Shown here: positions 8,822 through 17,944 of the stretch, piece after piece
How the letters are laid out: each line of letters begins with the position of its first letter
How positions within the stretch are numbered: the stretch's first letter is position 1
Assembly (NCBI RefSeq): GCF_007676705.1
Contig: NZ_VEBF01000009.1
Location: forward strand, 62,001-126,000
Length of the DNA stretch: 64,000 nucleotides
Direction: 5' to 3'
From: Paenibacillus xylanexedens
GTDB lineage: Bacteria; Bacillota; Bacilli; Paenibacillales; Paenibacillaceae
Position numbers and translations under genes: made by a program
Notes under the pieces: model-generated
The model's input: only the letters and a program-made list of their open reading frames with translations
Databases searched by the model: none
What the model was told of the DNA's origin: nothing

Positions 8822-9985
8822 CTATTTCACCAGTTTAGCTCGCACAACTAGACAATCATGAGCGGCGACAACGGGAGCGAAGCGTTCACGGAACACGCCT
8901 AGCTCTTTATGTTCCCAGCAGTCATACAGCGAGAGAGCGTAACCGGCAGCGTATGGCAGACCCATATCCCAAAATTGCAAAGACAATTCCCGCTGGCTGT
9001 CGCTCAGATTGAAGAAACCAATAGCCAGATCGCCGTCCGTCAGTACTTTTACGAGCATAAATACATCTTCTGTGTGGAACCATTGCGGCTCCGGTTTAAT
9101 ACGGTAAGCTCCGCGCGCTTCTACATCCTGGTTGATGGCAAGCAGGTCAGGATTGAGCAGAATATCTTTTGTGATCTGGTTGGCCTTGCGCACGTCGCAT
9201 CCGATCATTAATGGGGAACCCATCATGGACCAGAGTGAGAAGTGGGTTTTATATTCGATGTCGTTGCATCCGCCGATACTGCCAATAAAGTCGTTGTTGC
9301 TTCCGCCATACATACCAACGATCAGCATATCCATGTCGTTATGGCAGAAAGAGCCAGTGTAGCTTTGTTTGCCAAGCTGTGAAAGGGCGAGCGCTTTCAC
9401 CGAATCCCAATTGTCACGGATATCTTCGGTAGAGCGGTACATATGAGCACCCGATTCCCGAATCCAATCGTATACGTCGTCGGCACCCCAGTTGCAGGCG
9501 GAGAACAGGATATCGCGTCCGCAGTTTTTGAGGGCTAGGCTCATCCGTTTGTAGAGTAGTTCGCCTGAAATATGACGTGGCTTGAAGCAGTAATCATACT
9601 TCAAATAATCAACGCCCCATTCGGCAAAAAGGGCGGCATCCTGGAATTCATGCTCAAAACTGCCTGGATACCCGGCACAAGTATGCGTGCCCACGCATGA
9701 ATACATGCCAAACTTTAATCCTTTGCTATGGATATAATCAGAAAGCGCTCTCATTCCTCTTGGGAATTTCTCGGGATCAGCCACCAGATTGCCGTTCGCA
9801 TCCCGTTCCTTCAGGCTCCAACAATCATCAATGACAATATACTCGTAACCAGCAGCCAGATAACCTTCCGATACAAACACATCAGCGACATCCCGAATTA
9901 ATTGTTCGTTAATATCCCACGTAAAGGTATTCCATGAATTCCAGCCCAGAGCAGGGGCAAAGCCTAACATTTGATTGTTGCTCAT
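8822..9985 (-). CDS. GH27 alpha-galactosidase
   Basis: A retaining alpha-galactosidase (melibiase) expected to release terminal alpha-linked galactose from oligosaccharides in the cytoplasm, as there is no signal peptide. The 387 residues show family landmarks GWNSWNTF, EYIVIDDCW, the nucleophile Asp131 in DYLKYDYC, and the acid/base Asp188 in RSTEDIRDNW. The QGHFCHNDMDMLIVG-like segment here reads TGSFCHNDMDMLIVG. A C-terminal beta domain follows. The start ATG 9985 has GAGGAAGG about 10 nt upstream. It forms a two-gene unit with the 67-residue protein. Alpha-L-arabinopyranosidase activity is known in GH27 and cannot be excluded. Confidence 0.92.
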   Translation of the reverse strand: MSNNQMLGFAPALGWNSWNTFTWDINEQLIRDVADVFVSEGYLAAGYEYIVIDDCWSLKERDANGNLVADPEKFPRGMRALSDYIHSKGLKFGMYSCVGTHTCAGYPGSFEHEFQDAALFAEWGVDYLKYDYCFKPRHISGELLYKRMSLALKNCGRDILFSACNWGADDVYDWIRESGAHMYRSTEDIRDNWDSVKALALSQLGKQSYTGSFCHNDMDMLIVGMYGGSNNDFIGSIGGCNDIEYKTHFSLWSMMGSPLMIGCDVRKANQITKDILLNPDLLAINQDVEARGAYRIKPEPQWFHTEDVFMLVKVLTDGDLAIGFFNLSDSQRELSLQFWDMGLPYAAGYALSLYDCWEHKELGVFRERFAPVVAAHDCLVVRAKLVK

Positions 9986-10251
9986 GATCTCGCATCCTTC
10001 CTCTTGTTGGTTACAACACTAAACTGAACATAAACGATGAGCGATCTTTCCTGCCATAGTTTGACGTTGCTTGGACATGGACATATGTTGCTCTGCTGTA
10101 CAGGGGAATTAGCTCTTCCAATCAGATTCTGGGCAGGTATTCAGAAGTTGCCGGTAGAAGCATAAGAAAGGAGAAATGTCTGCTTGCGAAGAAGTTATAT
10201 CCATTCATGTCTTCAGGTGTATGTGCGAAACGATGGATAAGGAGTGAGTCA

Positions 10252-11067
10252 ATGATTTATCTAAGCAATTTCAAGCTGTCTTCGCAAATTTCCGGCAATC
10301 CCAATATATATCCTGATCATGTATTCAAACATATCTCGGGAGAAGTCCTTATTTTTGATCGAGTCACTGTGCTCTATGGCAGCAACGGCTCTGGCAAATC
10401 CACCCTGCTGAACGTGATCGCCAACAAGTTGGGAATCACAGGTTCTGAACGAATGACAACGTATGGATATAGCGCTTATGTGCAGCGTTTTCTGGATATG
10501 AGCAGTTATGAGCTTGGGCGTGACGAACAGGAGCGTGTCATCCGGCAACTGCCAGAAGGGAGCCGATACATCAAGTCAGAGGACATTTTATATGAGATTA
10601 AGAAAATTCAGCAAGCAAATGTGCTCCGCGAAGGACTGTTGTATGAACAGACTCAGCAAGGAATGAGCAAGGCTGAGACAGAAGAGTTAGCGCATTCCTA
10701 TGCATTCAAGAAAAAGCTGGATAACATTCAGTTTTCTCAGGAAAAATACTCCAATGGGGAAACCTCCATGCAGTTTTTCGAAGAATACCTGCTTCCGGGC
10801 CAATTGTATTTATTGGACGAACCGGAAACATCGCTTTCTCCAGTTAACCAAATCAGGCTGGCGGAGCAAATCAATGAGTTGGCACGATATTTTGACAGTC
10901 AATTTATAATTTCGACGCACTCGCCCTTTGTTCTGGGGACGCTCCATGCTAAAATTTACAATCTCGATGGGACGATTTTGCAAACGGCAGAGTGGTTTGA
11001 ACTGGACAATGTGCAGTTTTTCTATCAGTTTTTTGACAAACATAAGCGTCTGTTCGATCAGGAATGA
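10252..11067 (+). CDS. stand-alone AAA/ABC-type ATPase
   Basis: A 271-residue soluble ATPase of the AAA_21-like group. Walker A is GSNGSGKST (43-51), a short signature YSNGETS comes before Walker B LYLLDEPETS, and the switch histidine is in IISTHSPF. There are no membrane segments and no permease neighbour, so it is not a transporter subunit. Such proteins act in DNA-end processing, defence or unknown stress roles. ATG 10252 is preceded by TAAGGAG; the open frame begins 45 bases earlier without a site. Next comes an AlkD-like gene 32 bases downstream, so the two may be co-transcribed. Confidence 0.82.
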   Translation: MIYLSNFKLSSQISGNPNIYPDHVFKHISGEVLIFDRVTVLYGSNGSGKSTLLNVIANKLGITGSERMTTYGYSAYVQRFLDMSSYELGRDEQERVIRQLPEGSRYIKSEDILYEIKKIQQANVLREGLLYEQTQQGMSKAETEELAHSYAFKKKLDNIQFSQEKYSNGETSMQFFEEYLLPGQLYLLDEPETSLSPVNQIRLAEQINELARYFDSQFIISTHSPFVLGTLHAKIYNLDGTILQTAEWFELDNVQFFYQFFDKHKRLFDQE

Positions 11068-11099
11068 AAATAATTAAATAGGCTGAGGGGTGTTGCGAA

Positions 11100-11807
11100 G
11101 TGAATCGAGATGAAGTGATGCAGGAGCTAGAAGCGTTGGGCAAAGAACGAACGAAAAAAATCTACATCTCCAACGGTGCGCATGAACCGCTATTTGGCGT
11201 GGCAACCGGGGCGATGAAACCAATCGCGAAACGGATCAAAAAGGATCAACCTTTGGCCGAGCAACTATACGCGACGGGGAATTATGATGCGATGTACTTT
11301 GCAGGTGTAATTGCCGATCCCAAAGTGATGACGCCCGCCGATTTCGATCGTTGGATCGATTCCGCTTATTTTTACATGATCTCCGACTACATCGTTGCTG
11401 TGACATTGTCCGAGACAGATATTGCGCAAGAGGTCGCTGATGCGTGGATTGCAAGTGGTGATGAGCTGAAGATGTCAGCGGGATGGAGCTGTTATTGCTG
11501 GCTGCTGGGCAGCCGCAAGGATGCTGAGTTTTCCGAGAATAAACTGATGGAGATGCTTGAACAAGTGAAAAATACTATTCACGAATCTCCGGAACGAACG
11601 AAATATTCAATGAACAACTTCCTGTATACCGTTGCAACATCCTACCAACCTTTGCACGATCAGGCGGTGGAGACAGCTAAGGCCGTTTTCCCTGTCGAAG
11701 TGAACAAGGACAAGCCGAAGAGCAAGCTGCTCAATGCCTCCGAGAATATCCAACAGGCAGTGGATAAAGGACGGACGGGGTTCAAACGTAAATATGTAAG
11801 GTGTTAG
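11100..11807 (+). CDS. DNA alkylation repair protein, AlkD-like
   Basis: A 235-residue all-helical protein whose pattern (GVATGAMKPIAKRIKKDQPLA, then ISDYIVAVTLSETDIAQE and helical pairs) fits the HEAT-like repeat fold of AlkC/AlkD DNA glycosylase relatives. Classic AlkD enzymes remove positively charged alkyl-purines. This shorter, divergent type is usually only annotated as DNA alkylation repair and its activity is untested. It uses GTG 11100 after GAGGGG. It probably shares a transcript with the ATPase upstream and ends at a weak hairpin near 11857-11895. Confidence 0.75.
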   Translation: MNRDEVMQELEALGKERTKKIYISNGAHEPLFGVATGAMKPIAKRIKKDQPLAEQLYATGNYDAMYFAGVIADPKVMTPADFDRWIDSAYFYMISDYIVAVTLSETDIAQEVADAWIASGDELKMSAGWSCYCWLLGSRKDAEFSENKLMEMLEQVKNTIHESPERTKYSMNNFLYTVATSYQPLHDQAVETAKAVFPVEVNKDKPKSKLLNASENIQQAVDKGRTGFKRKYVRC

Positions 11808-11856
11808 ATAGGAATCGCGTTATTCGTTAAGAACATCAGGAGATGTAACACATACA

Positions 11857-11898
11857 GGAGGTGCTCGTATATGTAGAGAGTGCCTCCCTTTTTGTGTT
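11857..11898 (+). terminator. weak intrinsic terminator
   Basis: GGAGG pairs with CCTCC across an imperfect stem and is followed by five T residues. Confidence 0.5.
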
Positions 11899-12023
11899 GT
11901 GAATTTCAAGTATTGGGTAACTGAAATCCCGTCATCGTCAAGCAACAAGATAGTCAACAAATTTTCTGTCGATCCTTTATACTTATAAAGCCAGAAACAT
12001 ATCTAAGGAGTTGCCAAACCAAT

Positions 12024-13202
12024 ATGAATAAAAAAGAAGTCGCGCATATACGCAAGCAGTTTAAACTGGATCATGATCTACTGAATATTTACGATATTCT
12101 CAACGTGTACATTACGAAGGAAACGAATGAGGTCTATCACTGGGAGCGTCACCCGTTTGAACTGGTGGACAGAGAGAAGCAGGAGCTCTACATGGGCAAT
12201 TTCAAAAAGCTACTGACAGGTGATCTGGATCAAAAGTTGTTTGAATTGAAGTTCCAGGAAGCGGCGGAGGACCCGGCGCAGGTGCTGCTTCACCAGGCTT
12301 TGGTTACAGGTGATCCGGATGAATGGCAGGATCTGATGCTGCTGCTCGTGGATCGAATGTTGGTGGATGCAAAATATGAGCGGGACATGGTAGCTACGTT
12401 CGTGCGTGGACAGTACTATCTGCCGACCAAGGCTAGAAACGAAGCTACGGAAGAGAGCGAGAAGAATGAAGTGTTCGCCCATCCGTTCATCCTGTGCAGT
12501 GTGAATTCCACGGAGAAGCAGCGGAAAACGCTCTTGTTTGATTACGTGGAGAGAGAATTCAAATACAACGTTATTGTCGATCCGATTATCAAATTAAGCA
12601 CGCCAGAGCAAGGATTCCTGTACCCTAGCGTAACGGACAACTACTCCGATGTGAATCGTGTATTATATTGCACAGGGAAATCCAATTTCCCGGATCCGCA
12701 TTTTGTTGAAAATGTATTAAATGGTGAAAGATCCGTAACTGCACTTGAAGAGCGAGCGATCTTCGAAGATATCGTGAAGGAAGTGGCCGGTGAACAGCTC
12801 GATTCAGCCACAATTGCACATGTATACGAGGAGATCAACCGAGTCATTGAAATTAACGAAGAGTCCCATGAGGAAGAACCTCCGAAGCTGGATTATAAAG
12901 ATCTGGAACGTGTACTGACCGCAAGCGGTGTAGAGGATCTGACGACAGAGAAAGTGGAACGTGCCTTCGAGACCATCGTGGATAACAAGAATTATGAAAT
13001 GAAAGCGACCAGTGTTATGCCGAAGTTTACGTCCAAGTCCATCAAGATTGAAACCAAGGTTGCCACGATTACGGTTAGCCCGCAAGACCTGAGGTATGTG
13101 AAGCAGGTGAATCATCAAGGCAGACGGTGCATCATGATTGAAGTGGATGAAGATGTCGTGATCGAAGGCTTTACGCTCACTACAGAGACACTTTTAGATT
13201 AA
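12024..13202 (+). CDS. DUF4317 family protein
   Basis: A 392-residue cytoplasmic protein that I recognise as DUF4317 from its opening NKKEVAHIRKQFKLDHDLL, the DILNVYITKETNEVYHWE strand, and the FVRGQYYLPTK segment. The C-terminal third carries an acidic linker (NEESHEEEPP) and a small beta domain. The family is widespread in Firmicutes and uncharacterised. ATG 12024 has AAGGAG 13 nt upstream, a long spacing, with no better start in frame. It is followed 73 bases later by a lipoprotein gene that could share its transcript. Confidence 0.85.
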   Translation: MNKKEVAHIRKQFKLDHDLLNIYDILNVYITKETNEVYHWERHPFELVDREKQELYMGNFKKLLTGDLDQKLFELKFQEAAEDPAQVLLHQALVTGDPDEWQDLMLLLVDRMLVDAKYERDMVATFVRGQYYLPTKARNEATEESEKNEVFAHPFILCSVNSTEKQRKTLLFDYVEREFKYNVIVDPIIKLSTPEQGFLYPSVTDNYSDVNRVLYCTGKSNFPDPHFVENVLNGERSVTALEERAIFEDIVKEVAGEQLDSATIAHVYEEINRVIEINEESHEEEPPKLDYKDLERVLTASGVEDLTTEKVERAFETIVDNKNYEMKATSVMPKFTSKSIKIETKVATITVSPQDLRYVKQVNHQGRRCIMIEVDEDVVIEGFTLTTETLLD

Positions 13203-13275
13203 ACCACGTTCAATTGCAGGACAACGATCAGGGATCTTACCCTAAAAAGCACAAACGCAACAGGAGATGACTTCG

Positions 13276-13668
13276 ATGAACAAAATGCTTTTGATCTTGA
13301 TTGCGGCCGCAATGATGCTGACGGCCTGCAATTCGAACCAGACCAATCCCGTCAACGATGCGGGCAGTACCGAGCAATCTGAACATACTGAAACAGCGCA
13401 ACAAAATAACGAACCAGCGGAGGGAAGCCGGAACCCAGGCGAGTGGTCTTCACTTCCCGAATATGACGTGATTGTGCGGACTATTGATTCGGTGGATTAT
13501 ACCTTTCGAGCGGTAAAAGATAACGAAAACGAACGCATTCTTCTTCTCGCAAACCAGGACGGTAAAGAGAAATACAAGACCATTTATATTAAAAACACGA
13601 GTCGCCTTAAAATCATTGATGTCGATGGTGATGGACAACTCTACAATGATGTTTTGGAAAACAGCTAA
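13276..13668 (+). CDS. small lipoprotein
   Basis: A 130-residue exported lipoprotein. The N-terminus MNKMLLILIAAAMMLTAC is a lipoprotein signal with lipobox LTAC. Next comes a Gln/Asn/Glu-rich linker and a compact beta-rich domain of about 65 residues (YDVIVRTIDSVDYTFRAVKD...). I chose ATG 13276 because AGGAG ends right before the alternative ATG at 13267, leaving no spacing for it. Function unknown. Confidence 0.75.
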   Translation: MNKMLLILIAAAMMLTACNSNQTNPVNDAGSTEQSEHTETAQQNNEPAEGSRNPGEWSSLPEYDVIVRTIDSVDYTFRAVKDNENERILLLANQDGKEKYKTIYIKNTSRLKIIDVDGDGQLYNDVLENS

Positions 13669-13677
13669 AAAGAAGGA

Positions 13678-13721
13678 ACAGACCGCAATCCCTCAGACGG
13701 ATAGCGGTCTGTTTGTTTTTT
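13678..13721 (+). terminator. intrinsic terminator
   Basis: ACAGACCGC (13678-13686) pairs with GCGGTCTGT (13704-13712) and is followed by a T-rich tract. Confidence 0.85.
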
Positions 13722-13876
13722 GCGTCCAAGCAATTCAATGGCTAGCTAGAGAAAAATCCTTCTTGAGACGGATAAAGGAATACATCGCTTGTTGGGTGTC
13801 TCTTCTATCCTAAGCTGTAATATTGAAATTAAGCGCATCGAGGCCAACTGAAAATTCAATACGAGGAGTTGTAAGA

Positions 13877-14581
13877 GTGAAAACGTTTATCGAACTCAAG
13901 AAAGTAACGAAAGAATACCAGATTGGAGAGGTTCCGATCAGAGCTCTGGATGGGGTCGAATTTTCCATATCAGAGGGAGAGTTCGTCGTTATTTTGGGTG
14001 CAAGCGGTGCCGGTAAAAGTACGATTCTGAATATACTCGGAGGCATGGATACAGCTACTTCAGGTCAAGTGATCGTTGGAGATCAGGACATTGCCAAATG
14101 GAACGAAAAAAAATTGACGACTTATCGCGGAGAAAAAGTTGGTTTTGTATTTCAGTTCTATAACTTGATCCCAAACTTGAACGCATTGGAAAATGTTGAA
14201 TTTGCCACTGAAGTTGGCAACAACGAGCTGAATGCCGCAAATATTTTACATCAAGTCGGATTGAAACATCGCATGAAAAACTTTCCTTCCCAGCTCTCTG
14301 GAGGTGAACAACAACGAGTCGCGATCGCCAGAGCTGTTGCGAAAAATCCCTTGCTCCTGCTCTGCGACGAACCAACTGGCGCTTTGGATTACGTTACAGG
14401 CAAATCCGTCCTCAAGCTTCTTCAAGATGTGAACAGGGAAATGAAAAAATGCGTCGTTCTGGTCACTCATAATTCGGCAATCGCTCCTATGGCCGACAAA
14501 ATAATCAGGGTCAAAAGCGGGAAAATCGAAAGTGTAACGATAAACGATAATAAACAGAGCGTTGAAAGCATTGAATGGTGA
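13877..14581 (+). CDS. ABC transporter ATP-binding protein, LolD/MacB type
   Basis: A 234-residue ATPase of the MacB/LolD/FtsE-like class that drives FtsX-type permeases. Walker A GASGAGKST, the Q-loop FVFQFYNLIP, the signature LSGGEQQRVAIARA, Walker B LLLCDEPTGALD and the H-loop VLVTHN are all intact. The translation start is GTG 13877, with AGGAG 8 nt upstream. It overlaps the permease gene by the tetramer-like ATGGTGA junction, so the two are translationally coupled. Systems of this type export or sense peptides or lipoproteins; no two-component partner is adjacent here. Confidence 0.92.
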   Translation: MKTFIELKKVTKEYQIGEVPIRALDGVEFSISEGEFVVILGASGAGKSTILNILGGMDTATSGQVIVGDQDIAKWNEKKLTTYRGEKVGFVFQFYNLIPNLNALENVEFATEVGNNELNAANILHQVGLKHRMKNFPSQLSGGEQQRVAIARAVAKNPLLLLCDEPTGALDYVTGKSVLKLLQDVNREMKKCVVLVTHNSAIAPMADKIIRVKSGKIESVTINDNKQSVESIEW

Positions 14582-16920
14582 TGGTCATGACGAAATTAGC
14601 AGTGAAGTTGCTCAGGGACGTTAAACAATCTCTCGTTCAATTTACAGCCTTGGCTGTAGTGATCGCGGTAGGATCTTTTTTCTATGCAGGGTTGAATAGC
14701 TACAGCAAGGAGCAGCGTGCGTATACAGAAACTTATTTTACAGAGCATAATCTAAGTGACTTGAATGTTTATTACGATCATATTTCCAATGTGGACGCCA
14801 CTCGTTTAAGCGAAGTGGAAGGCATTAATACAATCGAAGCACGGTACACTACGGATGCAACGCAACATGTTGAAGGTGATAAAACATCGTTGAAAATCCA
14901 TTCGATTCCCGCAGACAATCAAATCAATACGCCTACGATCATTAAGGGCCGCATTCCGTCCAATAAGAATGAGATCATCGTGGATGCCCATTACGCTCAA
15001 GAACATCATTATCAGGTCGGTGATAAGTTCCGTATGATTGCGAATGAAAGAGAGCTTGCTTTTACGATCAGCGGTTTGGTCGAAAATGTTGAATATGTGA
15101 AAAAGAATGCCACACAAGACCATAAAACCAACGGATTTGCTTATGTTGCTGAAGAGGCGATCACCGAGGTATCAGGTACAGGCAGCGTGGTGTATAACGA
15201 ATTGCTCATTGATGCCAGCGAAGGCTACGATGTGGACCAGTTGGGCCAAGTCATCGAAGGGCAATCCCAGGGTCTTTCTTATTTAGATCAACGAAGCAAA
15301 GAGCGATCGTTCGGTTACGCTCAAATTCATCAAACCATGTATAACAATAGCATGATGAGCAAGGTGATTCCCTTGGTGCTCTTTTTGATCTCTGCAATCA
15401 TTCTATTTCTTACGATGTCCAGGACGATTGATTCACATCGGCATCAAATTGGGATTATGAAAGCTCTGGGGGTCAAGGACAGAAACATCATGCTTCATTA
15501 CATGGGATACCCTGTGCTGATAAGCATTGCAGGGTCGATCATGGGGTGTATCATTGCATCTAACGTATTTATTCCATTGGTGACTGCGTCCAGTGCAACG
15601 TCTTATTCATTGCCTGGCATCTCCTTTTCGCTTTCATTATTTTCGGTCATACCGCCCATTTTTTTCTCCGGTTTTTTCGGACTCCTGTCCGTTTACTTCA
15701 GCGGCAGAAGCGTACTGAAGGAACGCGCAGCCCACGCGATGCGTCCCAAACCACCAAGAAAGATGAAGAAGCTGTTTATCGAACGGTTTCCGGGGATATG
15801 GAGCCGGACTTCTTACAACCATAAACTCATTTTGAGAAACCTGTTTTTAAATAAACGAAAAGCGCTGGCAAGCTCCATTGGCATCATTGCAAGCACCGTA
15901 TTATTGATTACTGCATTAGGTACGCAATCGGCCTTGCAAAAAATAGCCAATCAAATCGAAGAGGTATACACCTACGACTTTAAAGTCGATTATAAGACAG
16001 ATTCATCATTGGAAACGTTGCAGCTACCCTCCGGCATCAAACATCAATATTTGTCTTCTACCTTTCCTGTTGAATTCATAAAAGGGAGAGGAAAAGAAAA
16101 CGCTACGTTGGTTGTGACAGAAAAAGAAAACCATCTCATTCGTTTCCATGACGATAATGGCGTTGAAATATCTTTGCAGAATAATGGCGTGCTTGTGCCT
16201 AAATCCTATGCCGACCATTACAACATTGCAGAGGGAGATACCGTCCAAATCAAGTTCACGGAACCAGGGCTTCACAATCAATCCGTTGATATGAAGGTTA
16301 TAAAAATATCCTCTCAGTACAACAATCCGTCCTTTTATATCACACCAGCCTATTTGAAAAGCTTTAACATCGACTACAGTCCAACCTCGCTTTTGGTTGA
16401 AGCGAATAACGTTTCGGATCTTCCCAGCATTCGCAGCTTTTTTGAACAGGATGAGCTTGTGGATACCATTGCGGACAAGACGAATTTGAAGGAATCGGCC
16501 CAGTATATTTTGAAACAAAACCGCTTTATGTTCATGATGTTTATCATTAGCGCCGTTGTGCTCTCTATTGGTGCCGTGTACACGATATCTTCTATAAACA
16601 TTTACGAACGGAAACGCGAACTTGCGACGCTTAAGGTATTGGGCTATCCCAAAAACAAAATAAACAGGCTCATCTTTGTTGAAAACGTGATATTGACGGC
16701 CTTTGCGGTCATTGTGGCGTTGCCTATAGGCATTCATTTTTATGCCCTTGTCGTACAGGCGCTATCGAGTACCCATCAACAAATTCCGGATCAGTTAAAT
16801 CTTTCTGTCATGTTGATATCGGTTCTTCTGGCGTTCGTGCTGACCGTTCTGTGCAACTTGCTGCTTAGAATAAAAGTCACGAAGATCAATATGATTGAAT
16901 CGTTAAAAAGTGTAGAATAA
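14575..16920 (+). CDS. FtsX-family ABC permease with two FtsX cores
   Basis: A 781-residue integral membrane protein. A first transmembrane helix (about residues 20-40) is followed by a large extracytoplasmic MacB-like domain. Three helices follow (about 265-390). Then a repeat of the plan comes: a helix at about 435-455, a second external domain and three helices from about 655 to the end. The two FtsX cores are HRHQIGIMKALGVKDRNI and YERKRELATLKVLGYPKNKI. Possible starts are ATG 14575, 14581 and 14587; overlap with the ATPase leaves the choice open. It works with the upstream ATPase, probably by mechanotransmission on a peptide, lipid or lipoprotein rather than by classical transport. Confidence 0.9.
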   Translation: MVMVMTKLAVKLLRDVKQSLVQFTALAVVIAVGSFFYAGLNSYSKEQRAYTETYFTEHNLSDLNVYYDHISNVDATRLSEVEGINTIEARYTTDATQHVEGDKTSLKIHSIPADNQINTPTIIKGRIPSNKNEIIVDAHYAQEHHYQVGDKFRMIANERELAFTISGLVENVEYVKKNATQDHKTNGFAYVAEEAITEVSGTGSVVYNELLIDASEGYDVDQLGQVIEGQSQGLSYLDQRSKERSFGYAQIHQTMYNNSMMSKVIPLVLFLISAIILFLTMSRTIDSHRHQIGIMKALGVKDRNIMLHYMGYPVLISIAGSIMGCIIASNVFIPLVTASSATSYSLPGISFSLSLFSVIPPIFFSGFFGLLSVYFSGRSVLKERAAHAMRPKPPRKMKKLFIERFPGIWSRTSYNHKLILRNLFLNKRKALASSIGIIASTVLLITALGTQSALQKIANQIEEVYTYDFKVDYKTDSSLETLQLPSGIKHQYLSSTFPVEFIKGRGKENATLVVTEKENHLIRFHDDNGVEISLQNNGVLVPKSYADHYNIAEGDTVQIKFTEPGLHNQSVDMKVIKISSQYNNPSFYITPAYLKSFNIDYSPTSLLVEANNVSDLPSIRSFFEQDELVDTIADKTNLKESAQYILKQNRFMFMMFIISAVVLSIGAVYTISSINIYERKRELATLKVLGYPKNKINRLIFVENVILTAFAVIVALPIGIHFYALVVQALSSTHQQIPDQLNLSVMLISVLLAFVLTVLCNLLLRIKVTKINMIESLKSVE

Positions 16921-16952
16921 AATTGTGAAATTACATTATTTTGAAGTAGTTG

Positions 16953-16981
16953 TTGACAATCCTGAGGGACTAAAATATAGT
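16953..16981 (+). promoter_or_regulatory. sigma-A promoter
   Basis: A perfect -35 TTGACA (16953-16958), 17-bp spacer, and -10 TATAGT (16976-16981). It points at the sulfur-uptake operon, but a terminator at 17057-17098 lies between the promoter and the first gene. Confidence 0.75.
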
Positions 16982-17056
16982 AAACACATCAGATTAATGA
17001 AGTTTTGAAATATTTCAATTTTAGCAATTGGATGTAAGCTGACTGGTTCATCCAGA

Positions 17057-17098
17057 GGCTCAGGGGGCAACGCTTGTCGTTGTCACCTGAGCCTTTTT
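17057..17098 (+). terminator. strong terminator or attenuator in the operon leader
   Basis: GGCTCAGG (17057-17064) pairs with CCTGAGCC (17086-17093), with an inner GGCAACG / CGTTGTC stem, followed by five T residues. It may end the FtsX transcript or attenuate the promoter at 16953. Confidence 0.8.
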
Positions 17099-17134
17099 GA
17101 TTACTCTCCCAATACAATCGAAGAGGTGAAGTCA

Positions 17135-17944
17135 ATGATTGCTGCTGAAAAAATCAGATTTGAGAGTGTCACCAAAACGTTCAGTGTCCGTGACCCTAAG
17201 CAAAAGGAGGCAACACAAGCATTTACAGCGGTAAAAGACTTGGACTTTTCCGTAAGAGAAGGCGAATTTGTAACCATAGTGGGCCCGAGCGGCTGCGGAA
17301 AATCAACGTTACTTGATATGATTAGCGGTCTATCCTCACCAACGCACGGTCGCATTTTAATAGATGGCCAAAAAATAACTGGACCAGGGCTTGATCGAGG
17401 CATTGTTTTTCAGCAGTATGCTTTATTTCCGTGGAAGACTGCGCGTGGCAATATTGAATTTGGGTTAGAAGCCAAAGGCATCCCGAAGCAGGAGCGTAGA
17501 GAGCAGGTGGAGCATTTTCTTGCATTAGTCGGGCTTACTCAGTTCGGTGACCGTTATCCGCATGAGCTTTCCGGGGGGATGAAGCAGCGTGTAGCGATTG
17601 CCCGAAGCCTTGCCTTTAACCCAGATGTCTTATTAATGGATGAGCCTTTTGCCGCATTGGACGCTCAAACAAGAGAATCTCTGCAAAGTGAACTTTTGCG
17701 TATTTGGCAGAAGACCCAAAAGACCATCATTTTTATTACGCATGGCATTGATGAAGCCGTTTATCTAGGAGAGCGAGTAGTTGTATTGACACCGGGACCC
17801 GGTATGGTGAGACAAATTGTTGATATTCCGCTTAAATCACGACTGGAAAATTCAGATATTCGCTCACATCCTGACTTTGTGAAGGCTCGCCATGAAGTAT
17901 GGAGTTTATTGCATGAACCTGAATACCGCGGTGCATATATCTAA
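17135..17944 (+). CDS. ABC transporter ATP-binding protein, SsuB/TauB-like
   Basis: A 269-residue ATPase for import of sulfonates or related small organic acids. Walker A GPSGCGKST, Q-loop IVFQQYALFPWKT, signature LSGGMKQRVAIARS, Walker B VLLMDEPFAALDAQTRE and H-loop IIFITHGIDEAVYLGERVVVL fit the nitrate/sulfonate/taurine subfamily. ATG 17135 is best because AGAGGTGA sits 5-7 nt upstream. It is the first gene of a four-gene operon with permease, binding protein and flavin monooxygenase, which argues for an organosulfur substrate. Confidence 0.92.
   Translation: MIAAEKIRFESVTKTFSVRDPKQKEATQAFTAVKDLDFSVREGEFVTIVGPSGCGKSTLLDMISGLSSPTHGRILIDGQKITGPGLDRGIVFQQYALFPWKTARGNIEFGLEAKGIPKQERREQVEHFLALVGLTQFGDRYPHELSGGMKQRVAIARSLAFNPDVLLMDEPFAALDAQTRESLQSELLRIWQKTQKTIIFITHGIDEAVYLGERVVVLTPGPGMVRQIVDIPLKSRLENSDIRSHPDFVKARHEVWSLLHEPEYRGAYI

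Noticed and set aside
10175..10252. A 23-codon leader frame starting after AAAGGAG and overlapping the ATPase start region
   Set aside because: Spacing to the start is too short and the peptide has no features. It is more likely chance in the 5' leader.
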